From: Dipteris shenzhenensis
Lineage: Eukaryota > Polypodiophyta > Polypodiopsida > Gleicheniales
Length of the DNA stretch: 64,000 bases
Assembly (NCBI GenBank): GCA_047967505.1
Contig: CM106540.1
Direction: 5' to 3' (one strand)
Position 1 is the first letter of the stretch, and each line of letters begins with the position of its first letter. The position numbers and the translations under genes are program-made. Positions 21,074 through 32,639 of the stretch are shown here, one piece after another. Under the pieces are notes generated by a model. It did no database searches. It was given only the letters and a program-made list of their open reading frames with translations, and was not told where the DNA came from.

Positions 21074-22079
21074 ATTACTAATTTCTCCAGGTTTATTCAT
21101 GAAGTTGCTTGCTTTTGCCATCAAAATCATGACCTTAACAAAGGTGTTAAAAGTAACCCATTACGAATGCGTGATCATAAGTGTCCAAGAATGGTTTCTC
21201 CCAAAAGCTTACCTAAGATTAATGTTGACAATTAGATGAAATCAGGGACTTATCCGGCACATTTTAATTTTGATGCTGTAAATCATGATATAATAGATCA
21301 AGATTTGACAATTGCTAGAGATGAAGAAGTCAAGGCAGCTATGCAGGCTATTTTGTCATCGCCTTTCTTTCTGGGTTTGTAGATATGGAGAAAGAAGCAT
21401 GACAAAATATAAGCAATTTGTGTAGAAACAAGCATCTATAAACAGATCATGACAAAGGGTAGAGAAATTCTGTAACTTTGATGCTCATATCATGCTTCTT
21501 GAATGGCAAAAACGAGGCACACTTTTCTTTGGTAGCAATTGGACAACTTCTTGATGTCAAGGCTGGATAAGGGTAATATAAATTAGGGATTTCTGAAATA
21601 TATTTCCAAAGCTCAAGGTTCCACAACGATTATGGATCAAATAGACAGGAGGTTCTCTGTGGTGAGCTCATTCAGTTGACCACTGACCTCTCCCTTCTAT
21701 ATAAGAGCTCTCCCTTGCTTTTGCCATCAAAATCATGGCCTTAGCAAAGGTGTCAAAAGTAACCCATTACGAATGCATGATCATAAGTGTCCAAGCATGG
21801 TAACCTATAATTAACCTCGAACAACTCAAATTTTTCTTTTTCATAGCCTGATACACTAACTTTACTGCATATCATAGATCTAAAATTATAAATAAATTTT
21901 GAAATTTATGAATGGACATCCACATTGAAAGAGTCTACATCATCAATTTTATTTGACTCCACCCATATGTGCCCTATGAGTTGCACACCACCTTGCATGA
22001 TTTTGTCTTGCATTTGATGAATTGTATATTCATGTCTTCGGCATTCATGAACTTTTGCAAAAATCATGGCATTCAAGAG
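21074..22079. other. Intergenic DNA with a two-copy direct repeat
   Basis: About 95 bp containing TTGCTTTTGCCATCAAAATC and CCCATTACGAATGC followed by GATCATAAGTGTCCAAG occurs at about 21110-21205 and again at 21713-21805. The rest has no recognised gene. It may include the 3' flank of the SNAPC4-like gene. Confidence 0.5.
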
Positions 22080-22620
22080 CTGAAAGGAAGAATGGGACTT
22101 TAGTAGGCAGTGAAGCATCTTTTGAATCAGTATTGGGCAAAAGCAATAGCCACTGCAAACTATTTGCTTAATCGGCGTCCTACCGAACCGATACAGGGTA
22201 TGACTCCTTATGAAGCATTCACTAGACATAAGCCACACATTGGGCATCTCCGCATATTTGGTTGCATAGCATATGCCCACATACATGATGATCATCGCGG
22301 GAAATTGGATGCGAAGTCACGCAAATGCATCATGGTTGGCTAAAGGGAAGAAAGCAAAGCATACAAATTGTATGATCCCATCAACCGCAAGATCATTATC
22401 TCCAGAGATGTAATCTTTGATGAGGAATTAGAACGGAAAACCTCAAACACATAGGAGATGGAAGCATCGACTTCATAGTCATCTATAGAACAAGTTGATG
22501 AAGAAGAGCAAGACTTGCCAGCAACACCCCTAGCAGAGCCATAGCAGCTCAAACGGTCTACTAGGGAAAGTAGACCTCTAGCTAGATCTGTCCACCATTA
22601 TCGCTAGAACATGCTATGCA
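22080..22620 (+). pseudogene. Ty1/copia integrase C-terminal relic
   Basis: 22110-22343 encodes the integrase end (ANYLLNRRPTEPIQGMTPYE; HLRIFGCIAYAHI), interrupted by stops. The sequence continues in the same direction with an integrase-RT linker (YKLYDPINRKIIISRDVIFD) to about 22620. The family differs from Copia-A and lies on the opposite strand, so it is an older, separate insertion. Confidence 0.8.
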
Positions 22621-22804
22621 TTATGGAGGGTTGGCTATGTATGGATGCTCTGTGGGAGACTACATTTTGATGCCCTTCAAAGTAACTATACTTCTATGTA
22701 CTCCAAACAGCAGCCTGTACCTTCTCAGCTTCAACTACGGATAGCTTCCAAAGAGCTGGTGTGGCTTACTGAATCTCCTCTGCACAGCTCAGGTCTTTTT
22801 AGCC

Positions 22805-22984
22805 AACCTTAGGCTCTGACACCATGTGAGAAGTGCAACGGTGCAGAGCAACAACAGAGAGAAAAGAACAAACACTCACAGGGAAAATAGGAAAATAAGA
22901 GAGACTTGCACAGGACCTCAGGAAAAAAATTAGGCCCCACGAGCGTGGTACTAGCCGATTGATGCCTACTTTCTACAAAACGGG
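22805..22984 (-). other. LTR-like fragment with degenerate primer site
   Basis: GGCTCTGACACCA at about 22810-22822 is the reverse complement of TGGTGTCAGAGCC, one base off the initiator tRNA-Met primer site. The next bases start TGTGAGAAGTGC like an LTR border. It separates the two plus-strand copia pieces and is probably a nested fragment of another element. Confidence 0.35.
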
Positions 22985-23200
22985 TTCAGGAGGAGCCCAT
23001 CTGATGCAAATTTGTATATCTACAGAGAAGGAGGCAGGTGTATGATCGTGGTCCTTTATGTGGACGACCTTGTCATAATAGGGAATCATGAAGAGAAGAT
23101 CTCACAGACAAATCATTTGCTAGGAAGAGAGTTTGAAATGACAGACCTCAGACTGATGCATTTCTGTTTGGGGATTGAAGTTTGGCAAGAGCCAAAATAG
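22985..23200 (+). pseudogene. Ty1/copia reverse transcriptase fragment
   Basis: Encodes LYIYREGGRCMIVVLYVDDL and continues VIIGNHEEKI to FCLGIEVWQEP, the copia RT region around the YVDD catalytic box. Both aspartates are present here. It is cut off on both sides and probably belongs to the same relic as 22080-22620. Confidence 0.85.
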
Positions 23201-23210
23201 ATCTTCATTT

Positions 23211-23272
23211 AACCCCTTCCTCTCTCCCTCTCCCTCTCCTCTCCCTCTCCCTCCCTCCCTCCCTCCCTCCCT

Positions 23273-23328
<56 letters not shown>
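23211..23328. repeat. Pyrimidine microsatellite (CCCT)n to (CT)n
   Basis: TCTCCCTC-type repeats grade into CCCT units and then an uninterrupted CT run of about 50 bp. It follows directly on the copia RT fragment. Length is likely to vary between individuals. Confidence 0.95.
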
Positions 23329-23331
<3 letters not shown>

Positions 23332-23627
23332 TGACTCCTGAAGTTCCTCATTTTTCATACCTCAACTATGCTCAGGTGTCCATGAGTAGATGACGGGGAC
23401 AATACGAGCACCTTGTAATTGAGCATAACTTTTAATGAAATAACTCAACTGAGGTAAAGGAAGTGCACATTATAGCCATTATGAGCTCGCAAGATGCTTT
23501 GAGTGTCTTGGATTTGAGAGTGGATTTGAGTGCCTAAGAGCTCCAAAGCACTTAGAGCATCTTGCAAGCTCAGGATCTATGAAGTGCACTTCTCTTACCA
23601 AGGCTAGACCAAGGAAATATAAGCACC
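23329..23627. other. No recognisable gene; short duplicated motif
   Basis: AATTGAGCATAACTTT preceded by AGCACCT occurs at about 23408-23433 and again at 23624-23649, the second at the broken end of Copia-A. GCACTTAGAGCATCTTGC and similar phrases also repeat. No coding evidence. Confidence 0.45.
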
Positions 23628-25145
23628 TCATAATTGAGCATAACTTTCTTCATTGCTCGACAAGGCAATTGTAGGCTGTTTCTTGCTGCTCCAAGTGACT
23701 ATAGCACTCCCAAAAGAGAACACATATCCACTGGTAGATTGTCTATCAGAAATACTACCAGCCCAATCAGCATCAGTGTATCCATGCAACTGTATCTGAA
23801 CCCCAGTCTCATAAAATAGTCCATACTGCAATGTGGACTTCACATACCTGAGTATGCATCTAGCCGCATCCGAATGTGGTTTCCTTGGAGCCTGCATAAA
23901 CTGACTTACCAATCCAACAGCATAGCTCAAATCTGGCCTGGTAATAGTCATATAAATCAAACTTCCTACTACGTGTTTGTACATAGTAGGGTCTTCTAGA
24001 AGCTCACTTGCATATGTGCTCAGCTTCACATTCTGCTCCAAAGGAATTGAAATAGGCTTACAACCTGTCATCCGATATTTGGACAACATGTTTAATCCAT
24101 ACTGCCTATGCAAGAGCTGTATCCCACTTGGTGATCTAATCACCTCAATGCCCAAGAAATAACGCAGCTCTCCCAAATCCTTCATCTCAAACTTCTGCTT
24201 TAATAGCATTTTCACATGAAGGATATCTTCATCACTATCACCTGTGATGATCAAATCATGAACATAAATGATAAGCAACATAATACCTTTCTTTGTTGTT
24301 CTCACATAAAGTGAGAAATCTGCCTTGGAAATCTGAAAGCCAATAGTGACAAGATACTGTCCTATCTTGTCAGACCATGCTCTAGGTGCTTGCTTCAAGC
24401 CATACAAGGCTTTCTTCAACCTGCAAACAAGCTCAGGATGAACAGCATGAACATAACTTGGTGGCTGCTCCATAAAGACCTCTTCTTGCAAATCACCATG
24501 CAAGAAGGCATTCTTTACATCCATCTGATGTAAAGACCATCCCTTTGATGCAGCCATAGCAATGACTGCTCTTATGGTTGCCATCCTTGCAACGGGACTG
24601 AATGTTTCTTCATAATCAATGCCATATGTCAGTGCATAACCCTTGACAAGTAATCTTGCCTTGTATCTGTTCACAGAACCATCTGCATTGTGCTTCACCT
24701 TATAAACCCACTTACAACCAATTGCATTCTTGTCTTTAGGCAAAGGCACCAATTCCCATGTAGCATTTGCTTCCAAGGCATCCATTTCTTCATCCTTGGC
24801 TTTCTCCCATTTTTCTTTTCCCATGGCTTGCTCAAAAGAAGTGGGTTTTGGTTCCTGTATCACTTTGACCATATAGGCATAGTGAATGGCTATAAATCCA
24901 TCATATTTGAGCCTATCCATAGGATACCTAGCTCTTGTAGACCTATGCAAAATAGGCTCACTTCCAGGTGCTCTCAAAACATCCCTTGTCTTCCTTACTC
25001 TAGGTGTAACAACAGAAGGAATACCCAACTCATCATCAATGCTCTGTTCTGAGCCACTGGATTCACCATCCACATAAGAGTGACCTGCATTCACATCAAT
25101 CATGGGCTGATCTACCTTCTCTTTTCCTTTTCGTGATACCTGCAT
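23628..25145 (-). pseudogene. Copia-A reverse transcriptase and RNase H
   Basis: A 505-residue open frame. It starts in the integrase-RT linker, then enters RT (ATWELVPLPKDKNAIGCKWV; GWSLHQMDVKNAFLHGDL; CRLKKALYGLKQAPRAW). The catalytic box reads YVHD instead of YVDD, so the first aspartate is lost. RNase H follows (GYTDADWAGSISDRQSTSGY; ALSSNEESYAQL) and is truncated before its end. The frame is otherwise uninterrupted, suggesting modest age. Confidence 0.92.
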
Positions 25146-26368
25146 ACCACTATCTACATTGCTTTGAGGAGATTCTCCTTATCTCAATCTACTTGTCCAT
25201 GGCGAAGTATGTGAACCACTGCTAGAGGACACTTTAGGTCCACTAATATTTTGTGATTGCTGCTGTGAATTTTGTGCAACATTACCATTTTGTGCATCTA
25301 CATCATCAATCACATTTACTGGTTTATACCAGCTACTCATCTCATCAAAAACAACATCTCTGCTCACTATAAACTTACGAGTAGAAGGGTTATAGCATCT
25401 ATACCCTTTCTACTGTAGAGAATAACCAATAGAGATGCACTTCTCAACTTTTGGATCCAACTTGGACCTCAACTCATCTGGCACATGAACATAGGCAATG
25501 CAACCAAAAATTTTCAAATGAGAAATATCTGGTTTCCTACTAGTATACATCTCCTCTGGCGTCATGCCATGTATTGCTGCAGTGGGAGTCCTGTTCATTA
25601 TGTAAACTACTGTAGCAACTGCTTCAACCCAATAATAATCTGGTAGGTCTTTTTCATTTAGCATGGACCGAGATACCACTCCAATATGCATGTTTTTCCT
25701 TTCTGCAAGTCCATTTTGTTGTGGGGTATGACTGCATGAATATTGCTGCTTTATGCCATGCTCCTACAGGAATCTTGCAAACTCATTTGAGAGGTACTCT
25801 CCCCCTCCATCTGACCTTAGGCATTTTATTTGCAGGCCTGTTTCTTTTTCAACCATAGCTTTAAAAGCTTTGAAATGCCCAAACACTTCACTTTTCTTTT
25901 TCATAAAATACATACAAACTTTTCTGCTATAGTCATCAATAAAAGTGACAAATAATGACAGCCCCCAATAGATGCAGCTTTAGTAGTCTACACATCAGAA
26001 TGGATTAATTCCAATGGCTTCTTACTCTCTTGAACATGTCTAGGAAATGATTTTCTTGCCTGTTTTCCAAATTGACAAGCTTCACATACCTTATGCATTT
26101 CTGCAACCTTGAATTTAGGCAATCCTGGAACAATATTTTGGGCCTGCATTGATTTATGTCGGTGTACATTAACATGACCAATGCGTTTATGCCAGATATC
26201 AATATCTACAACTACACCGGTCCCATGTGCAAACATTGCTGCACTCAATTCAAGCATGTTCGCATCCAACGTAAACATCCTGCCCTTCTTCTTTCCTTTT
26301 GCTATCAAGCGACCGTTATTTTTCATATCCTCAACAAAGCATCCATGAGGATTAAATCTGACCTGCAA
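25146..26368 (-). pseudogene. Copia-A integrase, interrupted
   Basis: 26368-25988 holds the pre-integrase zinc-binding region (WHKRIGHVNVHRHKSM; VCEACQFGKQARKSFPRHVQ). The catalytic core between 25985 and 25700 is spread over frames with stops. 25691-25410 has the C-terminal part (YYWVEAVATVVYIMNRTPTA; HLKIFGCIAYVHVPDELRSK). 25367-25179 is linker. At least three breaks are present. Confidence 0.88.
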
Positions 26369-26371
26369 GCC

Positions 26372-27631
26372 CTACTCAACCATTTGACCAATAGAAACCA
26401 GGTTCTTGGTGATATTCGGGACATGAAATACATCAGATAGGTGTTTCTTTTTCCCATCCTGCATAGACAAAGGAATTTTACCAATCTGCACAATAGGATG
26501 TGCAGTATCATCACCAGTCTCCACAAATCCTAGTTTTTCCAGTTTCCTTGCATCATCTTGCATCCATTCTGCATGACCTGTCATGTGGTTTGATGCACCT
26601 GAGTCAACATACCACACATCATTGCTTTCTTCTACACTTGTCACAGAATTGGTCATGTGCTGCACCATAAATAAATGCTCATTTCTGTCATCACCCTATC
26701 TACTAGAGGATGCATACTTGCCTTGCTGCAATTTTCCATTCATAATGTCATTCTGCTTTTTGTAGCAGTCTTTAGCCATATGACCCATTTTACCACAATA
26801 GTAGCATTCAACATTGTTGTTTGCATTTTGGCCTCTCTGCCATCCACCATGACCTCTTTGGCTCCCCCTGCCTCTAGAGTTACCACGTCCTCCTCCATAG
26901 GACTGGTTTTTTTGAGTTTGCTGCATATTTTGATTTCTACCACGGCCTCCATATTGGTCTCCTCTACCTCTACCTCTACCTCTTCCAGCATTTGAGTAGA
27001 AGACAGTTTTTTTTGAAGTTCCTCCTGAAGAAGATGCACCACCATTTCTCTTCTCTTCAGAAATTAGAAGAGCAAACAACTCCTCAAAATCAGGAAATTT
27101 TTCACGGATGGCAATGGATGTCCAGAACTATGCATAATCCTTTCCTAGACCATTCAAGGTCACAGAAACTAAATCATCATCTTCCACTGGCGACCCAATG
27201 GAAGCAAGTGCATCTGCAATTTTCTTCACCTTCATGTGGTAGTCATTGATGCTCATATTTTCTCTTTGCACATTGTGCAACTCCTGCTTGAGCTGCATTT
27301 TCCTAGCTTGCGTATTTGTGCTGTACATTTTTGCCAAAGTATCCCATGCCTCCTTTGGCGTACTTGCATCCTGAATATGCATAATCATAGAATCTGAAAT
27401 GCTTATAGATAGCTAGTACATAACTTTTCTGGCTCTCTCATGCCATCCTTTAAATGCCTGCATTTCCTGTTGATTGGGAACATTAGGAAGAATTGGTTCT
27501 TCTCCATTTCCTGTAATGAACTCCCAATAGCCTTTTCCCATAAGGAAATTCATCATTCTAAACTTCCATGCTTGGAAGTTGTTCTTGTCAAGCTTTTTAG
27601 TGACAATCTATGAAAGAGAGTCAGACGCCAT
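26372..27631 (-). pseudogene. Copia-A Gag and protease
   Basis: The start ATG is at 27629-27631 (MASDSLSQIVTKKLDKNNFQ). A UBN2-type Gag follows (KEAWDTLAKMYSTNTQARKM; ENMSINDYHMKVKKIADAL), then a Gly/Arg-rich stretch and a CCHC knuckle (CYYCGKMGHMAKDC) near 26760-26800. The protease lies in 26668-26372 with WYVDSGASNHMTG, an intact DSG. Stops at about 27412 and 27130, and a break near 26700, interrupt it. Confidence 0.88.
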
Positions 27632-28175
27632 TACAGAACACTACAAAATATTCTGTCACTGCAAAAAACACAGCTTCTGCCTTACAAGGGCAAATCTGCA
27701 AAACTGACGAAAGTGGTATTTGACCACGCAGTCTCTTCCTAGTGATGATTTTGCATCAACAGGCAATAAGGATGATTTTGTAACTCGCAATATCTCTGCA
27801 CATAGGCATACGATGCAATTTCTTCGGCAACTTTTCATCGGCCTGCAGAACAATGGTCGCATAGCAAAAACAGGGCCTTTTTCTCAGTGCTTGCAGAGAA
27901 TTTCCGCCTCCAAAATGGGCCCTGAAATAGCCTCGAATCAAAAAAATAAAGTCATAGAGGGCTTTGTCCCTTCTCGCAGCATATATTGCCCTCTTGCCAC
28001 ACCGCGAAAGGCATCTCAATCTGAGACAATGCACTCTTGCACATTTTGGCTGTGCTACCTGCAGAGATTTGCTCGCAAACTCGAAAAAGGAAAGCAACAA
28101 TGGTCCTCTTATCAGGACACCGTGAACTTGGTTTGCTTTCTTGAGCTCCTTACTAGGAACCAAGCCTTGATACCA

Positions 28176-28527
28176 TGTGAAGATAGTGGGAGAGAAGGAA
28201 GGAGTCTCACTTGCAGCTTTCTCACATACACAATGGGGGAATACACACAAAGGTGGAGGTTGGAAACAGTTTTCCTCTTCTTAGTTGTAAAAGCCAAAAG
28301 AACTCTAGTACAAAGAAATAGAAGAACCATATATGTGGGTCTCAAACCAAACTCAGCTAACTAAGGTGGCATACTAACTAAGCCACAAACTAGAGTACAT
28401 AAGGATAGCTGTCATCCAGCTATTATTCATGGGTGGTGTACCAACCGCATCTGCAGCTAGCAAGTCGGTGACATAAATGCACAATGGTCACCCTAGCATA
28501 TCACGAGTCGAGCTCGATATCTCAACA
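28176..28527 (-). repeat. Copia-A 5' LTR with adjoining tRNA-Met primer site
   Basis: On the minus strand the 352-bp LTR starts TGTTGAGATATCGAGCTC and ends TTCACA. It is followed directly by TGGTATCAAGG (plus positions 28165-28175), an initiator tRNA-Met primer site with one substitution. It is alignable with 35145-35497 (Copia-B) and more distantly with 62357-62654 (Copia-D). Confidence 0.88.
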
Positions 28528-29265
28528 ATGGGTAGGGTCTTCAACTGAATTGGACAAATACCTTAAAGATTATGGAAAAGATTTTCAGGACCACATCAGA
28601 ATTACCTCATGCTACTTTACGTCCTCCGTTGATATTCTGGATATTCACCTTTTCAAGGGACTAGATTTTTCTTTCACAGGAAAGCTCTCTTTTAGTTGTT
28701 ACCAAAAAGAGTTGTAGAGGTACCAATATCTTCCTTACTCTTCTTGGCATCCAAAGCACCAAAAAGAGTCTTTCATGATCAGAGAACTTCGCCACTATGT
28801 CATCTAGGAAAGCACGTTTGAAGGCTACAAGAGGCTTAGAATCTTGTTTTACCAATGCCTCAGGTCTCGTGGTTACCCAACCCAGATAAGGTTCTATGGA
28901 ATTGCTTCAGCAAAATCACCTACAGGATGAGATCAGCTCTACTCAAAGGATCTTCCAAAAGGTAGGCCTCGATAGGTAAAAGGACCCCCCTTGTTCTTAA
29001 GCTTGACTACTCAAAGTACACGAGAGCTTTAAACTTGGGAGTCACCCTAAACCCTAAACCCTAAACCCTAAATTGGCTTTGCCAACAATGTCCTGAGCTA
29101 CAACATCTACCTCGACCAATCATTTGGTGGAGGAATCCACGAAATCTTTGCTCGTTTTTTGTTAAATCATGTCTTAAGGCGCCTAGGTCTAGTTAGGCTG
29201 TGTGGGTCCCACCTTGTAAAACACCCCCTGGAGCATCTACCTTTATGGCATATGAGACCTCTTAG
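28528..29265. other. Unassigned sequence with a short telomere-like run
   Basis: 29045-29072 is four perfect CCCTAAA units. Several short frames flank it but none has a recognisable domain. The next EPRV fragment begins about 200 bp to the right. The origin of this stretch is unknown. Confidence 0.5.
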
Positions 29266-30360
29266 GCTTATACAAGAGGGGATTCACTGCTTCAGTCTTG
29301 GACAAACCTTTCTTGGATTTGTTGGAGAGAAGAGAGCATATGTAGAGTATGGGTGCGCGTGTGCAAGCTCTTATGTTCTTCATCATGGAGAAGCTGCCGG
29401 ACAAAGGCATCTAGTATAGTACCGGCCATTGCTTGTGCATCTTCGAAAGGTTGAGGACTGCTGAACTCAATTGTCTCAAGAAGTGAAGAGGCCTCGGGAA
29501 TTCTGATGGGGGCTCCGTGAATGGCGAGGCTGGAATGCACTTGTTGACAATTTGGAGATCTTCATCCAGGGGTTTAAGCACTTTTTTGAGTCGTTCACGA
29601 GCAGGGATATGCACAAGTGAGCCACCAATTATTAGAACCATTTCATTAGTAGAGAAACCAAAGGGAAGGTGGCATTTAAGGAAATCAGTGCCGATAACTA
29701 AATCAACTCCTTGAGATTCGAGTTGATAGAAGTCAATAGTAGTAGGGTGTTTGCAAGAGAGATTGCCATTTGAGAAGCAAACCATTGTAGAGCGCCTCCA
29801 CCCATTGTAGAGCCTTTCATTTGTTCATGTTCTTCGAGAGTTTGCTAGTAGTGAGATGGAAGGGCATGGTATTTACAGACATTAAACCCTGACCTTGAAT
29901 CTACCAGGGTAATGAGGAAATTTGGAACAATGCCATTAGGTCAAATTTGGACTCGGATAAGCCGTGTCTTCATGGGATTGCGAACTAGAGGAGGAGGCTA
30001 TTGAAAGAAGTCATGAAGAGAGAAGACTGATGGACCAGCTTCAGCAGGAGGAGGAGAGTATAATGTACACTAAGTAAGATCTTCACTAACCTTATGATCT
30101 AAGGAATCTATAGAGGTTTGAAGCTTTTGACAGTTATCTATAATCAACTTAAGATGTACACGAAGACCATCAATGCTAATCCCTAAACTCTCAAATTGGT
30201 CAAAATAGGCAGGATGCTAAGGCAGACTATGGGTAATTGGTTGGAGAGGCGGAGTGGGAGCAGAGAGAGTATGAATAGGGTGACAAAATATGAAGAGGGG
30301 AGAGGAGAAGAGTGGAGATCAGGAGAGAGGGCATAGCTAGAGAGCACACCACAAATGGCT
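29266..30360 (-). pseudogene. EPRV-a: caulimovirid protease and capsid-protease linker fragment
   Basis: 29785-29411 matches the post-protease segment of the other copies in the window (FYQLESQGVDLVIGTDFLK; HLPFGFSTNEMV; LKKVLKPLDEDLQI). Minus-strand sequence to about 30360 carries the protease core region and a proline/serine-rich linker with many stops. The right edge meets the LTR of Copia-C at 30376. It may be the continuation of EPRV-b, from which the Copia-B and Copia-C insertions separate it. Confidence 0.75.
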
Positions 30361-30375
30361 AATTGTACACTAGAT

Positions 30376-32540
30376 TGTTGGGATAAGTATGATCAAGGGC
30401 TTGCTCTATGGTGCATGTGTGCATCTAGGGGAGTCACATGTTTGTTTGTGTGTGTTGTAAAGGCACATCAAGTGCTATGATGTGTCTAGTGTGTGATCTA
30501 AGTGATGATGTAAGACAAAGGCAATCCCACTGATGTAGGGACTAATTCCCACTGATGTAGGGGCTGATTGCCACTTATGTAGGGAAGGTACTACCTTCTC
30601 CCCCTTTTATAAGAGAGTGTCCTCTCTCTCACAATCATAATAGAGAACTACCATCTTTCTTTCATTGTGCTCTCACACCTCTTGCAAGATGCATCTATTC
30701 TATCCTATGGGATTCTACACTTGGTATCACAGCCTTAGGTTCTAGATCTAGCCTAGCCTAGCATTAGATGCTTTCTCTAGCATAAACTACTAGTTTCTCA
30801 AAGCTTCTTCATCTTCTCCATTTTCCTCCTTCTTCCCCAAATCTGTGAGAGCTCTGTTCTCTACCCACAAGCGACCATTGCTGAAACCCTTTGAGCTGCA
30901 GACTCCTAGTGTAAGGGCAACCTTCTAGTTGTAAGTAATTAGAGAGTTGTCCTCTGTACGCGCAACACCAACACAAAGACTACTCGACAATCTATCACGT
31001 AATGCTGCCTCTGTGCTTACCCTTTTGCGAATTCCTTTGACCTGAGCTGCAAACACTACAGGCAAGCTGCTGTTGAAATCTAAGCTCATTTGGTCAAGAA
31101 ATGGAGGCACAGTAGACAAAAAACCAGTCGGTTTTCTCAAGCTTGGCTATGGCGACCTGGCACAACATTGCACCCTTCCTTGGTGGTGGACCTTCTCTGG
31201 TAAAAGCTCTTTCTTCCTACATAAAAATCCCCTTGAATAGAGCTATGAGCTGTGAGAATTGCACCCTCCAAGTTTAGGCCTCTGATTTGGATAGTTTTGA
31301 TAATTTTGTGAGTTTGATGCTACATTAGATGCTACTTTAGCAATTCTGATATTTTTAAAGTGTTGAATAGCATCAGTAAACTGTGGCTACAACTTTCCTT
31401 TAAGTTGCTATACCTGGATTTGCTTGGAATACTTTCATTTAGCCACCTCTATGAAGCATGCAAGTTGAAGCATCATTTCCATTATGATTTGTAGTATGGA
31501 ATTTGGTTACAAGTCTTTGCTACACTAAATGCTTGTACTTTGAAGTTTTTCAACTCTTTGTAGCCTTGTAAGAGAGTAGACATTGCCCATTTGGGTTAGA
31601 CCCTCTCATGGCTACCTTCTTGAATATGGATAAGTTCAATGGTAAAGGCTTTCACACATGGCAGATGAAAGTTAAGTTTGCATTGATGAGGGAAAACCTC
31701 TGGGGGCTTGTCAAACCTGCTTCAACTTCTTCTTCAATAGCCTCTAATGCTAGAGAATCCTCAGCTCTGACACGCCCGATACGAGATCCTACTAGAGAGG
31801 AGAAAGCTTATGGCATCATTGCTCTTGGCTTAGGAGATGACTATATTCATCACATTTCTGATTTGGAGTCTCCTTCTGAAGCTTGGCAGAAGCTTGATAT
31901 TATTTTTGGTGCTAGCTCTCACATCTCAAAATTGTCACTGATGATTGCTTTCTTTGAATTGAAGATGGCTAGTGGCACTCCTTTAGCTGCCCATGTCAAT
32001 CATATGTGGAGTCTCATGACTCAACTTTCTTCTATCAACTCTCCAATCACTACAGATGATGCAATGGTAGTGTTGCTCAAAAGTATGCCTAAAGATTATG
32101 ATCATGTTGTTACCACTTTGAAAAGTCTTCCTAATCCTACTCTTGAAGGTCTTATTACTGCTCTTCAAGAAGAAGAAAGGCACATGGAACTCCGGAGAGG
32201 CAATGACACAACCTATGCCATAAAAACTCAAAAGGGCAAGTTTTCACCTTGCAGACATTGTGGGAAGACTAATCACCTCTCAAAAGATTGCTTCAAGATC
32301 AATCCTTGCAAACATTGTGGCAAAAACAGTCACCATGAAAAGTATTGTAAAGCCAAAAAGGAAGCAACTACAAAGTCAGAAACTGCCAATCTACTTTCAG
32401 TTGATGTGCCTCCACAAGATGAGGCCTCCTATGAAGACTATGCTTTTTAAAAACTTTTTTGTTTATCATCACTTGGTCAAATTTTGAGGTTCTCTCCCTG
32501 GAGTAATACTCCAAAAAGATTATGTTATGTCTTTTGTAAA
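30376..32540 (+). mobile_element. Copia-C: Ty1/copia 5' portion (LTR, leader, gag)
   Basis: A plus-strand LTR at 30376-30719 (TGTTGGGATA to CTACA, 344 bp) has a TATA-like TTTTATAAGAG at about 30604. The primer site TGGTATCACAGCC follows at 30722, then a leader and a complete gag ORF. The element stops shortly after gag, where minus-strand Copia-B begins near 32640. Protease, integrase, RT and the 3' LTR are missing. Confidence 0.85.
31608..32450 (+). CDS. Copia-C Gag polyprotein segment, intact
   Basis: 280 residues from an ATG (MATFLNMDKFNGKGFHTWQM) to TAA. It has a UBN2-type Gag core (SPSEAWQKLDIIFGASSHIS; MWSLMTQLSSINSPITTDDA) followed by two zinc knuckles (CRHCGKTNHLSKDC and CKHCGKNSHHEKYC), then an acidic tail. 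Gag would form the RNA-packaging particle in the cytoplasm. The frame is uninterrupted, unlike its neighbours, and ends with its own stop before the protease, so it may represent a gag-only subfamily or a truncated copy. Confidence 0.85.
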   Translation: MATFLNMDKFNGKGFHTWQMKVKFALMRENLWGLVKPASTSSSIASNARESSALTRPIRDPTREEKAYGIIALGLGDDYIHHISDLESPSEAWQKLDIIFGASSHISKLSLMIAFFELKMASGTPLAAHVNHMWSLMTQLSSINSPITTDDAMVVLLKSMPKDYDHVVTTLKSLPNPTLEGLITALQEEERHMELRRGNDTTYAIKTQKGKFSPCRHCGKTNHLSKDCFKINPCKHCGKNSHHEKYCKAKKEATTKSETANLLSVDVPPQDEASYEDYAF

Positions 32541-32639
32541 TCACCTTTGGTCACCATATGATGTAGACCATGTGATATGTGTCTTGTATATTCCATTTCT
32601 GTGAACCTCACACGCTTGGGAACCCTTGCTACCATGAGA

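Larger units (their letters stand above)
23628..28527 (-). mobile_element. Copia-A: Ty1/copia retrotransposon lacking its 3' LTR
   Basis: From right to left on the minus strand: LTR (28176-28527), tRNA-Met primer site, leader, Gag with CCHC knuckle, protease, integrase, RT and RNase H. This is the Ty1/copia order, with integrase before RT. The element stops inside RNase H at about 23628 and no second LTR is found. The downstream bases CAATG or ATGGG after 28527 have no matching partner at the broken end. Confidence 0.93.

Noticed and set aside
28484-28855. Short ORFs on both strands beyond the Copia-A LTR
   Set aside because: No recognisable domain, no neighbour support and overlap on opposite strands.
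29045-29072. Third telomere-patched EPRV junction
   Set aside because: The four CCCTAAA units lie about 200 bp from the nearest recognisable EPRV sequence, so no direct junction is shown.
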